A stretch of 64,000 nt of DNA, from positions 1 through 64,000 of the forward strand of contig MAAT01000067.1 of the NCBI GenBank assembly GCA_002162815.1. The letters are read 5' to 3'. Every line of letters begins with the position of its first letter. Position 1 is the stretch's first letter. Below, piece after piece: positions 16,975 to 26,800 of this stretch. The position numbers and the translations under genes are program-made. Source of the stretch: Gammaproteobacteria bacterium 53_120_T64 (GTDB lineage: Bacteria > Pseudomonadota > Gammaproteobacteria > Pseudomonadales > Porticoccaceae). The notes beneath the pieces are model-generated. The model saw only the letters and a program-made list of their open reading frames with translations, was not told the DNA's origin and ran no database searches.

Positions 16975-17181
16975 ATGAGCGATCAACGTTGTACCGAACT
17001 AGAAATCAAACTTGCTTATCAAGAGGATGTTGTCAAAGCCCTCGACGACGTCGTGTGCCGTCAGCAGGAGAGTATCGACAGATTGGAGCAGACTTGCCGT
17101 TATTTGATGCAACGGTTACAGGAGGCGAGCCAGAGCCCCTTCGTCGAAATTTCTGCCCAAGAAAAACCTCCCCACTACTGA
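16975..17181 (+). CDS. slyX: SlyX family protein
   Basis: At 68 residues it matches SlyX length: a single predicted coiled coil with family segments ELEIKLAYQEDVVKALDDVV and the closing PPHY. Function unknown; in E. coli it neighbours slyD. Here it follows the LEA14-like gene by 42 bases. Confidence 0.9.
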   Translation: MSDQRCTELEIKLAYQEDVVKALDDVVCRQQESIDRLEQTCRYLMQRLQEASQSPFVEISAQEKPPHY

Positions 17182-17439
17182 TTAAAGCCGCTGCTGACTG
17201 TGGGGCCAGTCTGTAAAAATCAACTGTACCCCTTCTTCATCCTGTCATTGACAACCCAAGACGGCTCTTTCGGTGCTGATACGCTGTGAACCAGTGCACT
17301 GATATCAAAGCCCATAACTACTAGTCTAAGGGCCTGTTTAGTTCTGGGTCGAGCGAGGATGCTCCGCCGTCAAATGATGTAAATAATAAAGGATATAAGG
17401 TTTATCTAGATAGATAGCTTAAATGTCTTCGGGGTGTAG

Positions 17440-19074
17440 ATGTCAAATAATGTAGAGGCAATTTTAAACCAGCTTCGCGGTGTGATTACCAGTGGTGACG
17501 GTGAAGGCGTTGGTGTTTGGCTGGCCGACTTGGTTGGAGAGCCCAATAAAGAGGCCGTCAACGATGCGATTCGCGAACTGAGTCGAATGGATGCCAGTTT
17601 AATCGTCTACTTGGCACGTTTTATCTCACAGCATAGGGCTGCGGCGGTTGCGTACCCCCTACTTGAGGACCTGCTGTTTGAGCAGGTGCTTGCCAGTCCG
17701 GATATGTTGGTAGAAATATTGGCGAGCAGTAACGAGGTGAGTGAGATTGACTACTACGCTTACTGTATTGAAGCACTGGCTTTAGAGCCGGCAATTTTGG
17801 GCTTGGAAACGAAATTGGCGGCGGTATCTGACGAAGGTTTATTGATTACCATGTTGGGCGCCATTGCGAAAATTGGCTTTTGCCAGAATCCGAAAAATCT
17901 CGCCGATTATCTCTATGCCTCTAACCGTGACATTATTAGCGCCGCTATCGCCGCTCTGGGCAGCGTCGGTTCGCATGAGGCCGTGCAGTTGTTGAGCGAA
18001 AGGATGGGTACGGACAGTGAGTTCGACAGTTTCATCCTCGATCAGTTTGCAGAAATCCAGGATCAATTCTGTATTGAAAAGCTCAGTGAAACACTGGCCT
18101 CACATATTACCCACGTCAGAAATTATGGTAAGGCTAAGCTCACGGCCATGGGTGAAAAGGCGATTCCGGTTATTATCGAAAACCTCACCAGTGATGATAC
18201 GGACCTAGTGGTTCACACGCTCAATGTGCTCGGCGATATTTTTGATGAAAGTGCGGTCAAGCCGATAAAAAACCTACTTCACAATCACCCTGCAAATGCC
18301 AATATCCGCTTTGCGGCCTATGAAGCCCTGGGCCGATTACCGAGTCAGAAAGTCGCTCTCGCGCTTGCTGAGGGCTTGAATGATAAGGACGATAATGTGC
18401 GTCTGGCGGCCTCCAGAGCCATTAATAACAACTATTCGCGGATGCTGGGGGTGGGCGTAAAGAACCTGCTGCACTCGAGCGTGTTCGATAGCGGTAAGAT
18501 TATTGCCGCGATTGTCGAGTCGGAGTCGGATAATATTTTCCTCGATTTGTTGTCCGAAGACGAGATACGAGAAGCCTTGTTTACCTACATTCGAGAGCAA
18601 GCACACAGTGATGTGGTCAAGTTTTTCAATGTAATTTTGGCGAAGAATGATAGAGGCGATTTACTGAGCTTTATTCAACCCAAGCAGCAGGCTGAGCCTA
18701 AGGCTAAAACCTTGGTATATGCCATCGACGACTCTAGGATGATTTTGAATATCTACCGCAGCGCCCTACACAAGCTCGGCTATGAATTTAAATTGTTTGA
18801 ATTTCCCGAAACAGCATTGCAAAACATTGAGAAAGACGCCCCTGAGTTTGTCTTTACCGACATGAATATGCCGCTTATTTCCGGCATCGACCTAACGCGG
18901 AAAATTCGTGAAACGCACTCTATTGACGAGTTGCCGATTGTGATGGTGACAACGCAGAGTGAAGAGGACTCTAAAGGTGATGCCCTCGCCGCTGGTGTCA
19001 CCGAGGTTATTGGCAAGCCCTTTAATGCAGAAGCGTTAAAACAGGCGATAGATCGAAATTATAAGCCGAAGTGA
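17440..19074 (+). CDS. HEAT-repeat protein fused to a CheY-like receiver domain
   Basis: A 544-residue soluble protein. The first ~400 residues are a series of helical HEAT-like repeats (for example ALGSVGSHEAVQLLSERM and AYEALGRLPSQKVALALAEG), a scaffold for protein contacts. Residues ~425-544 form a receiver domain: acidic pair in YAIDDSR, phospho-acceptor Asp in FVFTDMNMP, Thr in MVTTQS and Lys in VIGKPF. There is no DNA-binding output, so it probably signals by protein interaction, as in chemotaxis or motility-type adaptors. No histidine kinase lies nearby. GGGGTG precedes the ATG. Confidence 0.85.
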   Translation: MSNNVEAILNQLRGVITSGDGEGVGVWLADLVGEPNKEAVNDAIRELSRMDASLIVYLARFISQHRAAAVAYPLLEDLLFEQVLASPDMLVEILASSNEVSEIDYYAYCIEALALEPAILGLETKLAAVSDEGLLITMLGAIAKIGFCQNPKNLADYLYASNRDIISAAIAALGSVGSHEAVQLLSERMGTDSEFDSFILDQFAEIQDQFCIEKLSETLASHITHVRNYGKAKLTAMGEKAIPVIIENLTSDDTDLVVHTLNVLGDIFDESAVKPIKNLLHNHPANANIRFAAYEALGRLPSQKVALALAEGLNDKDDNVRLAASRAINNNYSRMLGVGVKNLLHSSVFDSGKIIAAIVESESDNIFLDLLSEDEIREALFTYIREQAHSDVVKFFNVILAKNDRGDLLSFIQPKQQAEPKAKTLVYAIDDSRMILNIYRSALHKLGYEFKLFEFPETALQNIEKDAPEFVFTDMNMPLISGIDLTRKIRETHSIDELPIVMVTTQSEEDSKGDALAAGVTEVIGKPFNAEALKQAIDRNYKPK

Positions 19075-19081
19075 GTCTGTA

Positions 19082-19118
19082 ACCGCACCTTTGGTGCGGT
19101 CTCTGCCCTCGGTGGCAG
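19082..19118. terminator. Tandem hairpins between convergent genes
   Basis: ACCGCACC/GGTGCGGT with a three-base loop is followed directly by CTGCC/GGCAG. The hairpins fill the 48-base gap between two convergent stop codons. T runs are absent, so they are terminator-like at best. Confidence 0.45.
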
Positions 19119-19122
19119 ATGT

Positions 19123-19761
19123 CTAAAGTAAGATAACTTGAAAGTATTCTGGCTCAGCAATATCCGCTAATGGCACCATCGAATAGTGTACGCGAACCTC
19201 GTCCTGGTCGAGGCGAGTCATGCCGCCGTTCACGGTGTCGTGACTCAACTCAGACATGCCCACCTGTACGCCACTGCGATCAAATAAAACAATTTTAAAT
19301 GCCGGCTGCAAGGCGGAGTCGTGGTTATCCAGCACGACTTTATATTCGTACACGCGGGCGCCTTTTTTACCGGTGCGGGTAAAGACGATATTCTTCACAT
19401 ACAGTTTGTCGATGTTAAGGACTTCATCGTAGTGCAGGCCCGTGAGGCCGGGTAGCCGATTGAGAGTGAGTTCCTTTATTTCATTTTCGAGTGTTTTTAG
19501 CTGCAGCGCGTTCCGTGCTAGTTGCTCGGCGCTATCGCTCAATTGTAGTCGCAAGCTATCGCTGACGCCGGATAATAGGCTAGCTTTGCGTGAATAGTTT
19601 CCCAGGGCGATGGCGATAAGTAGGTTGATTAAGAGAGAGAACGCGAGTGCGACACCGAGGATTTGAATTAAGCGGGTTCTTCTCTGGTGAGTACCGGCAG
19701 CTCTGGATGACGAGCTGCGATGAGATGCGCGTTTGGATTCTGAGTTTGCCATTATTTTCAT
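19123..19761 (-). CDS. Single-pass membrane protein with coiled coil, unknown function
   Basis: A 212-residue protein: a basic Ser/Arg-rich cytoplasmic tail, one transmembrane helix (about residues 32-52), a short coiled coil (SDSLRLQLSDSAEQLARNAL) and a beta-rich periplasmic domain with no family I recognise. Its start overlaps the mscS stop by four bases (ATGA), so the two are translationally coupled. The pairing suggests an accessory of the mechanosensitive channel, but that is context only. Confidence 0.65.
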   Translation of the reverse strand: MKIMANSESKRASHRSSSSRAAGTHQRRTRLIQILGVALAFSLLINLLIAIALGNYSRKASLLSGVSDSLRLQLSDSAEQLARNALQLKTLENEIKELTLNRLPGLTGLHYDEVLNIDKLYVKNIVFTRTGKKGARVYEYKVVLDNHDSALQPAFKIVLFDRSGVQVGMSELSHDTVNGGMTRLDQDEVRVHYSMVPLADIAEPEYFQVILL

Positions 19762-20612
19762 AGATGAGGTTGTTTCTCGAGGGAGTCGTTGAGGCTGTTA
19801 TCCAGCACGCGTATTTCACGCTGTGGAAAGGGTATTGCAATGCCGCCAGCCTGTAATGCGGTGTAGAGGCGGTCATTGACGCAAAAGCGAAGCTGATGAT
19901 ATTTGTCGGTAGCTAGCCAATAGCGCATGCCGAAGTGAATGCCACTGTCGCCAAACTCGTCAATGCCGACTTGTGGTGGCCGGTTTTTGTCGATGCCAAG
20001 CTCGCAGAGTGTGGCTTGAATGATCTCCTTCACCTGCTGGACATCACTGCTGTAGGCGACGGCAATTGTGCTCTCGACGACTTTGTAAGCATTCGAGTTG
20101 TGAATAATTTCGCCAACGATATGACGGTTGGGGATCATAATGATGACGTCGTCTTCGTCATTGAGAATGGTATGCGCCAAACGCACCTCTTTAACAATAC
20201 CAGTGACGCCCTGCACGGTGATTGTATCGCCGACGATAAAGGGGCGGGTGATAATAATATTTAAACCCGCACCGTAGTTCGACAGCAAGCCCTGCATTGC
20301 CAGTCCGGCACCTAAAGAGAGTGCGCCAATGGCGGCGATAAAGGGTGTCACGCTAATGCCGATTTTTCCTAGACAAATGACGGCAACGGCAATAATGATA
20401 ACGATTTTTGTACAGCTACTGAGAAAGTGACTGAGGGTGACGTCGAGCCCGTGCTTTTCGCAGGTTCGGCTGACGAGTTGTGCGACCCGGTTAGAGACCA
20501 GCAGACCGATGGATAAGATAATCAGTGCGCCAATAAGCTGGAAGCTGTAGTTGACAAAAAATGTGACAATCAGCTCGTAGGCTGCTTTGAATTGGTCAAT
20601 TTCTTCTTTCAT
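19758..20612 (-). CDS. mscS: Small-conductance mechanosensitive channel (MscS family)
   Basis: At 284 residues it has the E. coli MscS size: three N-terminal helices and the pore-lining TM3 region FIAAIGALSLGAGLAMQGLL (Gly/Ala-rich, ending MQG), then the beta domain starting IVGDTITVQGVTGIVKEV, with MIPNRHIV. It releases solutes when membrane tension rises under hypo-osmotic shock. The gene heads a two-gene unit with the coiled-coil membrane protein. Confidence 0.92.
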   Translation of the reverse strand: MKEEIDQFKAAYELIVTFFVNYSFQLIGALIILSIGLLVSNRVAQLVSRTCEKHGLDVTLSHFLSSCTKIVIIIAVAVICLGKIGISVTPFIAAIGALSLGAGLAMQGLLSNYGAGLNIIITRPFIVGDTITVQGVTGIVKEVRLAHTILNDEDDVIIMIPNRHIVGEIIHNSNAYKVVESTIAVAYSSDVQQVKEIIQATLCELGIDKNRPPQVGIDEFGDSGIHFGMRYWLATDKYHQLRFCVNDRLYTALQAGGIAIPFPQREIRVLDNSLNDSLEKQPHL

Positions 20613-20839
20613 GGCGCGCCATATTGTGAGTTATTCTTTGCGTTAGTATAAGGTGAATTGCTGCCGAAGACCTATGGCGATTTTTACTGTTGGTTGCAGG
20701 GCTGGTTTGTTACTACTTGCGCTGAACTGTACGCACTGCCATTTAATGCTGGGTATGTTGTCAATTCGGGAACAAGCGAGCCACGGCCTAGTGTCTCGAT
20801 GAATTAGGGTACCCTTGGCTATAAGATAGCCAGTAAGTT

Positions 20840-21553
20840 GTGAGCACTATGAATGTATCATCGCTAAATATAGCGCCATTGACTCCAGTGCAATTAAGCG
20901 GCCGCTCGCAAAGTCATCTTAGCGAGGTCTTTCCCGGCCACTACCTGCACCGTGACGTGGTGGCGCCCTATCTTCAGTTAGTCGACCGGGCGTCCCAAGA
21001 GGGTATAGCTCTGCGCCTCGCCAGTGGCTTCCGCCCCTTTGATCGGCAGTTGGCAATCTGGAATGCCAAAGCGCTAGGGGAGAGGCCGGTGCTCGATAAT
21101 ACGGGGCAGGCTGTGGCACTGGGGGATATGAGCGAGCGTGAGCGCGTCTTTGCTATATTGCGCTGGTCGGCCTTACCGGGGGCTTCTCGCCACCATTGGG
21201 GCAGCGATATGGATATCTGGGATAGTGCGTCAGTGAGTGAACATTACCGGCTACAGTTGACCCCGGGCGAGTACGCAGTGGGTGGGCCATTCCATTCCTG
21301 TTCGCGCTTTATCGACGAGTTGATAGCGAATGGAGAGACGAGTTTTTTTCGCCCCTACAGTGGTCGCCAGACCGACGGCGTGGCCGAAGAACCCTGGCAT
21401 TTGAGTTTTCGGCCCTTGGCCAGCGCCTGCGAAGCGGGGCTGACTCCGGAGGTGGTGAGAGAGCTTATCGCCAACAGCGATATCTGCCTGCAAGGGGCGA
21501 TTCTCGAAAATTTGGATGAAATTTATTCACGCTTTATTGCTGTGCGGTATTGA
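20840..21553 (+). CDS. M15-family (VanY-type) D-alanyl-D-alanine carboxypeptidase
   Basis: A 237-residue zinc peptidase. The M15B motif SxHxxGxxxD is present as SRHHWGSDMD and the second motif ExxWH as EEPWH; the substrate-side LASGFRPF precedes them. Such enzymes trim the terminal D-Ala from peptidoglycan stem peptides. No signal peptide is obvious at either GTG 20840 or ATG 20849, so a cytoplasmic role or non-classical export is possible. Van-type resistance genes are absent here. Confidence 0.84.
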   Translation: MSTMNVSSLNIAPLTPVQLSGRSQSHLSEVFPGHYLHRDVVAPYLQLVDRASQEGIALRLASGFRPFDRQLAIWNAKALGERPVLDNTGQAVALGDMSERERVFAILRWSALPGASRHHWGSDMDIWDSASVSEHYRLQLTPGEYAVGGPFHSCSRFIDELIANGETSFFRPYSGRQTDGVAEEPWHLSFRPLASACEAGLTPEVVRELIANSDICLQGAILENLDEIYSRFIAVRY

Positions 21554-21625
21554 ATCCAGGTTGCCTTTCGGCCATATTCCGCTCCTTATAACGATTGGCG
21601 TTGACGCTACCAGTGGTGCCCTCTT

Positions 21626-22417
21626 ATGACGCTCCAGTCCGAAAATTTGTGGCGGGAAATTCTCGCCGAAGCTCGCGATTTTTCGAAAGATGAACCGGTG
21701 TTGGCGAGTTTTTTTCACGCGGCAATACTGAGCCACGATTCTCTCGAAACGGCTCTCGGTTACAATTTGGCTGAAATCCTCGGCAATATGGCGCTATCGA
21801 AACTGGCTGTTCGCCAGGTGTTTGAACAAGCGTTTGCAAACGATGAGCGTATCGGTGAAAAAATGCAGCGCGATTTACTCGCCTATCGCGAGCGCGATCC
21901 GGCCTGTGATAAGTACGCCATGCCGCTGTTGTATTTTAAGGGTTTTCACGCCCTGCAGGTACACCGTGTCGGCCATTATTTGTGGCGCAATAATCGCGAA
22001 GCTCTGGCTGTACATCTGCAAAGCCTTTGTGCCGAGGTGTTCTGCGTCGATATTCACCCGGGGGCCGAAATTGGTGGTGGGATTATGGTCGATCATGCCA
22101 CGGGTCTGGTGATCGGCGAAACCGCCGTGATTGAGGATGATGTCTCAATGCTGCATGCCGTTACCCTCGGTGGTATCGGCAATGATGTCGGTGATCGCCA
22201 CCCGAAAATTCGCAGTGGCGTGCTGATTGCAGCGGGCGCAAAAATTCTTGGTAATATCGAAGTGGGCGAGGGCGCTAAAATTGGCGCGGGTAGTTTAGTG
22301 CTTGAGCCAGTGAGTCCTCACACCACGGTGGCTGGCGTACCGGCACGAGTGGTGGGTCGACCGCGAGAGGCGTCACCTGCTCTGGCGATGGATCAGCACA
22401 TTAATTCGGCATCCTAA
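21626..22417 (+). CDS. cysE: Serine O-acetyltransferase
   Basis: Makes O-acetylserine from serine and acetyl-CoA, the committed step of cysteine synthesis. A 263-residue protein with the N-terminal helical domain (LWREILAEARDF), then left-handed beta-helix hexapeptides (IHPGAEIGGGIMVDHATGLVIG is split across 22020-22110) and the catalytic region GNDVGDRHPKI. The length and C-terminal tail fit the E. coli-type hexameric enzyme subject to cysteine feedback. Confidence 0.94.
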   Translation: MTLQSENLWREILAEARDFSKDEPVLASFFHAAILSHDSLETALGYNLAEILGNMALSKLAVRQVFEQAFANDERIGEKMQRDLLAYRERDPACDKYAMPLLYFKGFHALQVHRVGHYLWRNNREALAVHLQSLCAEVFCVDIHPGAEIGGGIMVDHATGLVIGETAVIEDDVSMLHAVTLGGIGNDVGDRHPKIRSGVLIAAGAKILGNIEVGEGAKIGAGSLVLEPVSPHTTVAGVPARVVGRPREASPALAMDQHINSAS

Positions 22418-22527
22418 GTCCGACAGGCTCCTAGCCTAGGCTTTATTCTTTAATCTGGTTTTACGCCGTGAACTATCGAATCAATAGCGTAATTAATTAT
22501 TTAGCTACATAGGTGAGAAAATTTCTG

Positions 22528-22926
22528 ATGCATAAAACTGACGGTGGTATTACGTCTTTGTTGTACCGCCGCCTGATTGGCGCAACAGGGTTTTCAATCC
22601 AAGGCTTAAAGTCCTGTTTTCGCTATGAAGAGGCGTTTCGGGTTGAGGTTTTTTTGCTGGTGGTGCTGTCACCCTTGGGTTTTTATATTGCCGCTTCGGC
22701 GCAGGAACTGGCTCTCTTGTTTGGTGCCATGCTCATCGTATTAATCGCCGAGTTACTCAATTCGGCGATTGAGGCGGTGGTGGATTTAGCCTCGCCCGAG
22801 AAAGCCGAGCTGGCGGGGCGTGCTAAAGACCAAGCGTCGGCGGCGGTGATGCTGAGCATGTTGCTGTTTATGGTTGTTTGGGGGGTGCTCGCCTGGCAAA
22901 ACCTTGTCGGTGTGGCCGGGAAGTGA
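22528..22926 (+). CDS. dgkA: Diacylglycerol kinase
   Basis: Integral-membrane DgkA, about 132 residues with three transmembrane helices; phosphorylates diacylglycerol to phosphatidate during lipid and periplasmic-glucan turnover. EEAFRVE and the catalytic/ATP motif AELLNSAIEAVVD are intact. ATG 22528 is preferred, with AGGTGAG about ten bases upstream; the in-frame GTG at 22513 would lie inside that site. Confidence 0.93.
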   Translation: MHKTDGGITSLLYRRLIGATGFSIQGLKSCFRYEEAFRVEVFLLVVLSPLGFYIAASAQELALLFGAMLIVLIAELLNSAIEAVVDLASPEKAELAGRAKDQASAAVMLSMLLFMVVWGVLAWQNLVGVAGK

Positions 22927-23000
22927 GAACCCGGTGACTGCAATAGCCTCTGAGCTAATCAATAATATGGCGAGAGTAGACAGGGTGTGGAGTATGCCAA

Positions 23001-23513
23001 GTGAGTGATCAACAGTTCGATATTTTTTTTCGTGGCGACATCGTCGCAGGGCAGGCCGTTGCCGAGGTTAAAGAACGCCTGGGAAAGCTGTTTAAACTCG
23101 AGGCGGCGCAGGTTGAGGGCTTGTTTTCGGGTCGCCCAACGGCGATTCGTCGCAATCTCGACGGGGCTAGCGCCGAGAAATACCAACAGGCCTTGTTGAA
23201 AATTGGCGCGGTGGCCGAGTTGCGTGCGGCGAAGGTGGTCGATGCTCCCGCAGCGCAAGCGGTGGCTGAGCCCTCTTCAGCCTCGACGTCTGCCGCCGAG
23301 TCAGTCAATGCCGAGGACGGCCTGTCACTTGCCCCGGCGGGCAGCGATGTACTGCGCCCCGATGAGCGTAGCAAGGTGATCACCACGGTGGTGGATGTTA
23401 GCGCGTTGGCACTGGAGCCCGGTGGTGGAGAAATTTTGCACGAAGGGGAAAAGCGTCCGGCCGAGATAAAGCAGGTCGACACCTCTCATCTCGAGGTTCT
23501 CCCGCCCCGTTAA
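23001..23513 (+). CDS. Uncharacterised protein with a conserved N-terminal domain
   Basis: A 170-residue protein. Residues 1-75 form a compact alpha/beta unit (FDIFFRGDIVAGQ, VEGLFSGRPTAIRRNLD, AEKYQQALLKIGA) that recurs as the N-terminal module of several pseudomonad and marine proteins of unknown function. The remainder is Ala/Ser/Glu-rich and probably disordered, ending in a short DTSHLEVLPPR tail. GTG start with GGAG eight bases upstream. Role unknown; it could bind a partner through the N-terminal unit. Confidence 0.7.
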   Translation: MSDQQFDIFFRGDIVAGQAVAEVKERLGKLFKLEAAQVEGLFSGRPTAIRRNLDGASAEKYQQALLKIGAVAELRAAKVVDAPAAQAVAEPSSASTSAAESVNAEDGLSLAPAGSDVLRPDERSKVITTVVDVSALALEPGGGEILHEGEKRPAEIKQVDTSHLEVLPPR

Positions 23514-23825
23514 AGCTTGATTGATAACCTCTCTTGCTGCCCCCACCTCCTGAGCCGCTGTGCCATGGTGGCTTGATTTAGGCGGTGGGCTTGCTACCCC
23601 CAAGCACAGCCGATACTAGGCCCGACACCGCAGGCTCGATATCACAGAGCAGCGTTTTGGCCTGCCGGCCGATCGTTTAACGTCATAGTATGACTAATAA
23701 TATGTAAGTCGCTTGTTATACTTCCTCCTTTGCCCCCGTAAACCATCGACGGTGCATGAGCTGCTGAGCTTATAATTCGCTGTTTTGGCATGCCGTTGCT
23801 GGCAACGTAATAGGAGAGTGCGACC
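23514..23825. other. Intergenic region, nothing recognised
   Basis: About 310 bases between the uncharacterised gene and the indolepyruvate oxidoreductase. No long dyad with a T run, tRNA or convincing small gene seen. The bases just before the next start contain AATAGGAGAG, its ribosome-binding site. Confidence 0.6.
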
Positions 23826-26800
23826 TTGGCCGTATCGCTAGATGATAAATATACCTGCACCACGGGCAGGGCCTACCTGACCGGCATTGAAGCACTGGTG
23901 CGTTTGCCGATCCTGCAAAGCCAGCGCGATAAGGCGCAAGGCCTGAACACGGCGGGCTTTATTTCCGGTTATCGCGGCTCGCCGATTGGCGGTTATGACA
24001 ATGCCCTATGGCGGGCCGATAGTTTTCTAAAGCAGTACAACATTCATTTTCAGCCCGGTGTTAACGAGGAGCTGGCCGCCACGGCGCTAATGGGTAGTCA
24101 GCAGGTGAATCTCTTTCCCGAGGCCAAGTACGATGGTGTCTTCGGTCTTTGGTACGGTAAGGGCCCGGGCCTCGACCGGGCGATGGATGCTATTAAACAC
24201 GCCAATAATACCGGGGCTAGCCAATTCGGTGGTGTGTTGGCGGTGGTGGGCGATGACCACATGGCGAAGTCATCGACCTTGGCCTATCAGAGTGAACCGA
24301 TGTTTATCGGCGCCTCAATGCCGGTCTTGAATCCGGCCGGGGTGCAGGATGTCCTCGACTTCGGTTTGATGGGTTGGGCCATGTCCCGTTACAGCGGCTG
24401 CTGGGTGGGCATGAAGGTCACCGCCGAAAATATGGACGCGGCGGTTGCCGCCGATATGAACCCGCAGCGCCTGCAGCTGGTGGAGCCGGATGACTTTGCC
24501 ATGCCCGAAAGCGGCGTGCACAGTCGCTGGCCCGACCCCTTTTTAGAGCAGGAAGAGCGCCTGCAGCAATATAAAATTCGCGCCGCCCTAGCCTTTGCCC
24601 GCGCCAATCGCATCGACCGGGTAACACTCGATTGCAACCATCCACGCTTTGGTATCGTCGCCACCGGCAAGGCCTATTTTGAGGTGCTGCACGCCCTTGC
24701 CGACCTCGGTATTGATGAGGCAAAGCGTGAAGCTATCGGTCTGCAAGTCTATAAAGTTGCCATGAGCTGGCCTCTTGAACCTCAGGGCATTGGCGAGTTT
24801 GCTGCGGGATTGGAAGAAATGCTGGTGGTGGAGGAAAAGCGGCCGCTGGTCGAAGATCAGCTCAAAAGCCTGCTCTATTCACTACCTGATGGGCAGCGCC
24901 CGCGCGTCGTCGGCAAGCAGGATGAGGCCGGTGCTGCACTGCTGAGTACGATCGCCGAGCTGAGTGCCGGTGATGTCGCGAAGGCGATTGCCTCACGGCT
25001 GCAAAAATTGGCTTCGCCAACTTCGCTGCCACTACCCGGCTCGGCTGTGCAAGACAAGGCATTAGCCACGGTGAGTAGCGCCAACTTACCCCAGCGCAAG
25101 CCCTGGTTTTGCGCCGGTTGTCCCCACAATACCTCCACCAAAGTACCGGAGGGCAGCCGTGCCCTGGCCGGTATCGGTTGCCATTTCATGGTCACCTGGA
25201 TGGACAGGGATACCGAGACCTTCACGCAAATGGGCGGTGAGGGCGCATCGTGGATAGGCCAGGCGCCGTTTACCAACACGCGGCACGTGTTCCAAAATAT
25301 TGGCGACGGCACCTATTTCCACTCAGGTATTCTCGCGATTCGCGCCGCCATCGCCTCCGGCGCCAACATCACCTATAAAATCCTCTACAACGATGCCGTG
25401 GCAATGACCGGTGGTCAGCATGTCGATGGCAGTTTGACGGTTGAGCAGATGGTCTATCAGCTCAAGGGTGAGGGCGTTGTACGCATTGCCGTGGTCAGTG
25501 ATCTACCGGAAAAATACGCCAGCGATTTCCCCGAATTCGAAGGGCTCAGTGTCGATCATCGCGATAACTTTACAACGATACAGAAGGTCTTGCGTGAGCT
25601 GGATGGCACTAGCGTGATTATTTACGAACAGACCTGCGCCACCGAAAAGCGCCGCCGTCGCAAGCGCGGTTTATTGGAAGACCCCGATAAACGCGTGTTT
25701 ATTAACGCCGGTGTCTGCGAGGGTTGTGGCGATTGTGGCGTGCAATCGAACTGCCTAGCGGTGGCCCCGAAAGAAACGACGCTGGGTCGCAAGCGAGTCA
25801 TCGATCAAAACGCCTGTAACAAGGACTTCACCTGTTTGAAGGGCTTTTGCCCGAGTTTTGTTACCGTCAGCGGTGCTGCTCTGCATCAACCGGTGGCCGT
25901 CTCCGCCGACGCGTCTTTTCCGGATTTGCCAGTGCCGCCCGTGGCGAGAGATGCCCTGAGTGAGCCCTATAATATATTGCTTACCGGTGTCGGTGGCATG
26001 GGCGTGTTAACCATCGGTTCGATAATTGGTATGGCGGCTCACATTGAAGGCAAAGGGGTCGCGGTGTTGACTCAGACCGGGCTGGCGCAAAAGTTTGGTG
26101 CCGTGAGCAGCCACGTGCGCATCGCCAATACTCAGGATGAGCTACACGGGGTGAGAGTGCCCGCCGGCAAGGGGCAGTTGATGCTCGGCGCCGATATGGT
26201 GGTGTCATCGGCCCAGGCTTCCCTCAACTGTCTCGATAGCTCGGCGGCGGTGGCGATCGTCAATAATCACGGCTCGCCGACAGCAGACTTCACCCAGGAC
26301 CCCGACGCACCCTTTCCCGAGCAGGCCATGGAGCAAGCGATTGGCGCGGCGACGCGCGAGGCCCACTTTTTTGACGCCTCGGTGCTGGGCACGGCCCTGC
26401 TGGGTAATGCAATGACCAGCAATCTAATACTGCTGGGTTTTGCCTGGCAGAAGGGTTTATTGCCCCTCAGCGTGGTTGCCCTGGAACAGGCCATTACCTT
26501 GAATGGTGTGGCTGTCGCGGCAAATCTACAAGCCTTTTTGTGGGGCCGGCGTTTGGCCGAGCAGCCTGCCAAGGTGAAGAATCTGGCCGGCGTGAATGAG
26601 ACCGGCATTACGCAGCAAGAGCGAGAAACAGAAACCCTCGAGGACATCGTTGCCCATCGCTCGACCCAGCTGCGCAAATATCAGAATCGCGCCTATGCCC
26701 GACGCTATCGGGCTTTGGTCGACAAGGTAAAGGTCGCAGAAGAGCAGCTTGGCGCCACAGAGCTGGCGCTAACAAAAAATGTTGCGCGCAATTACTACAA

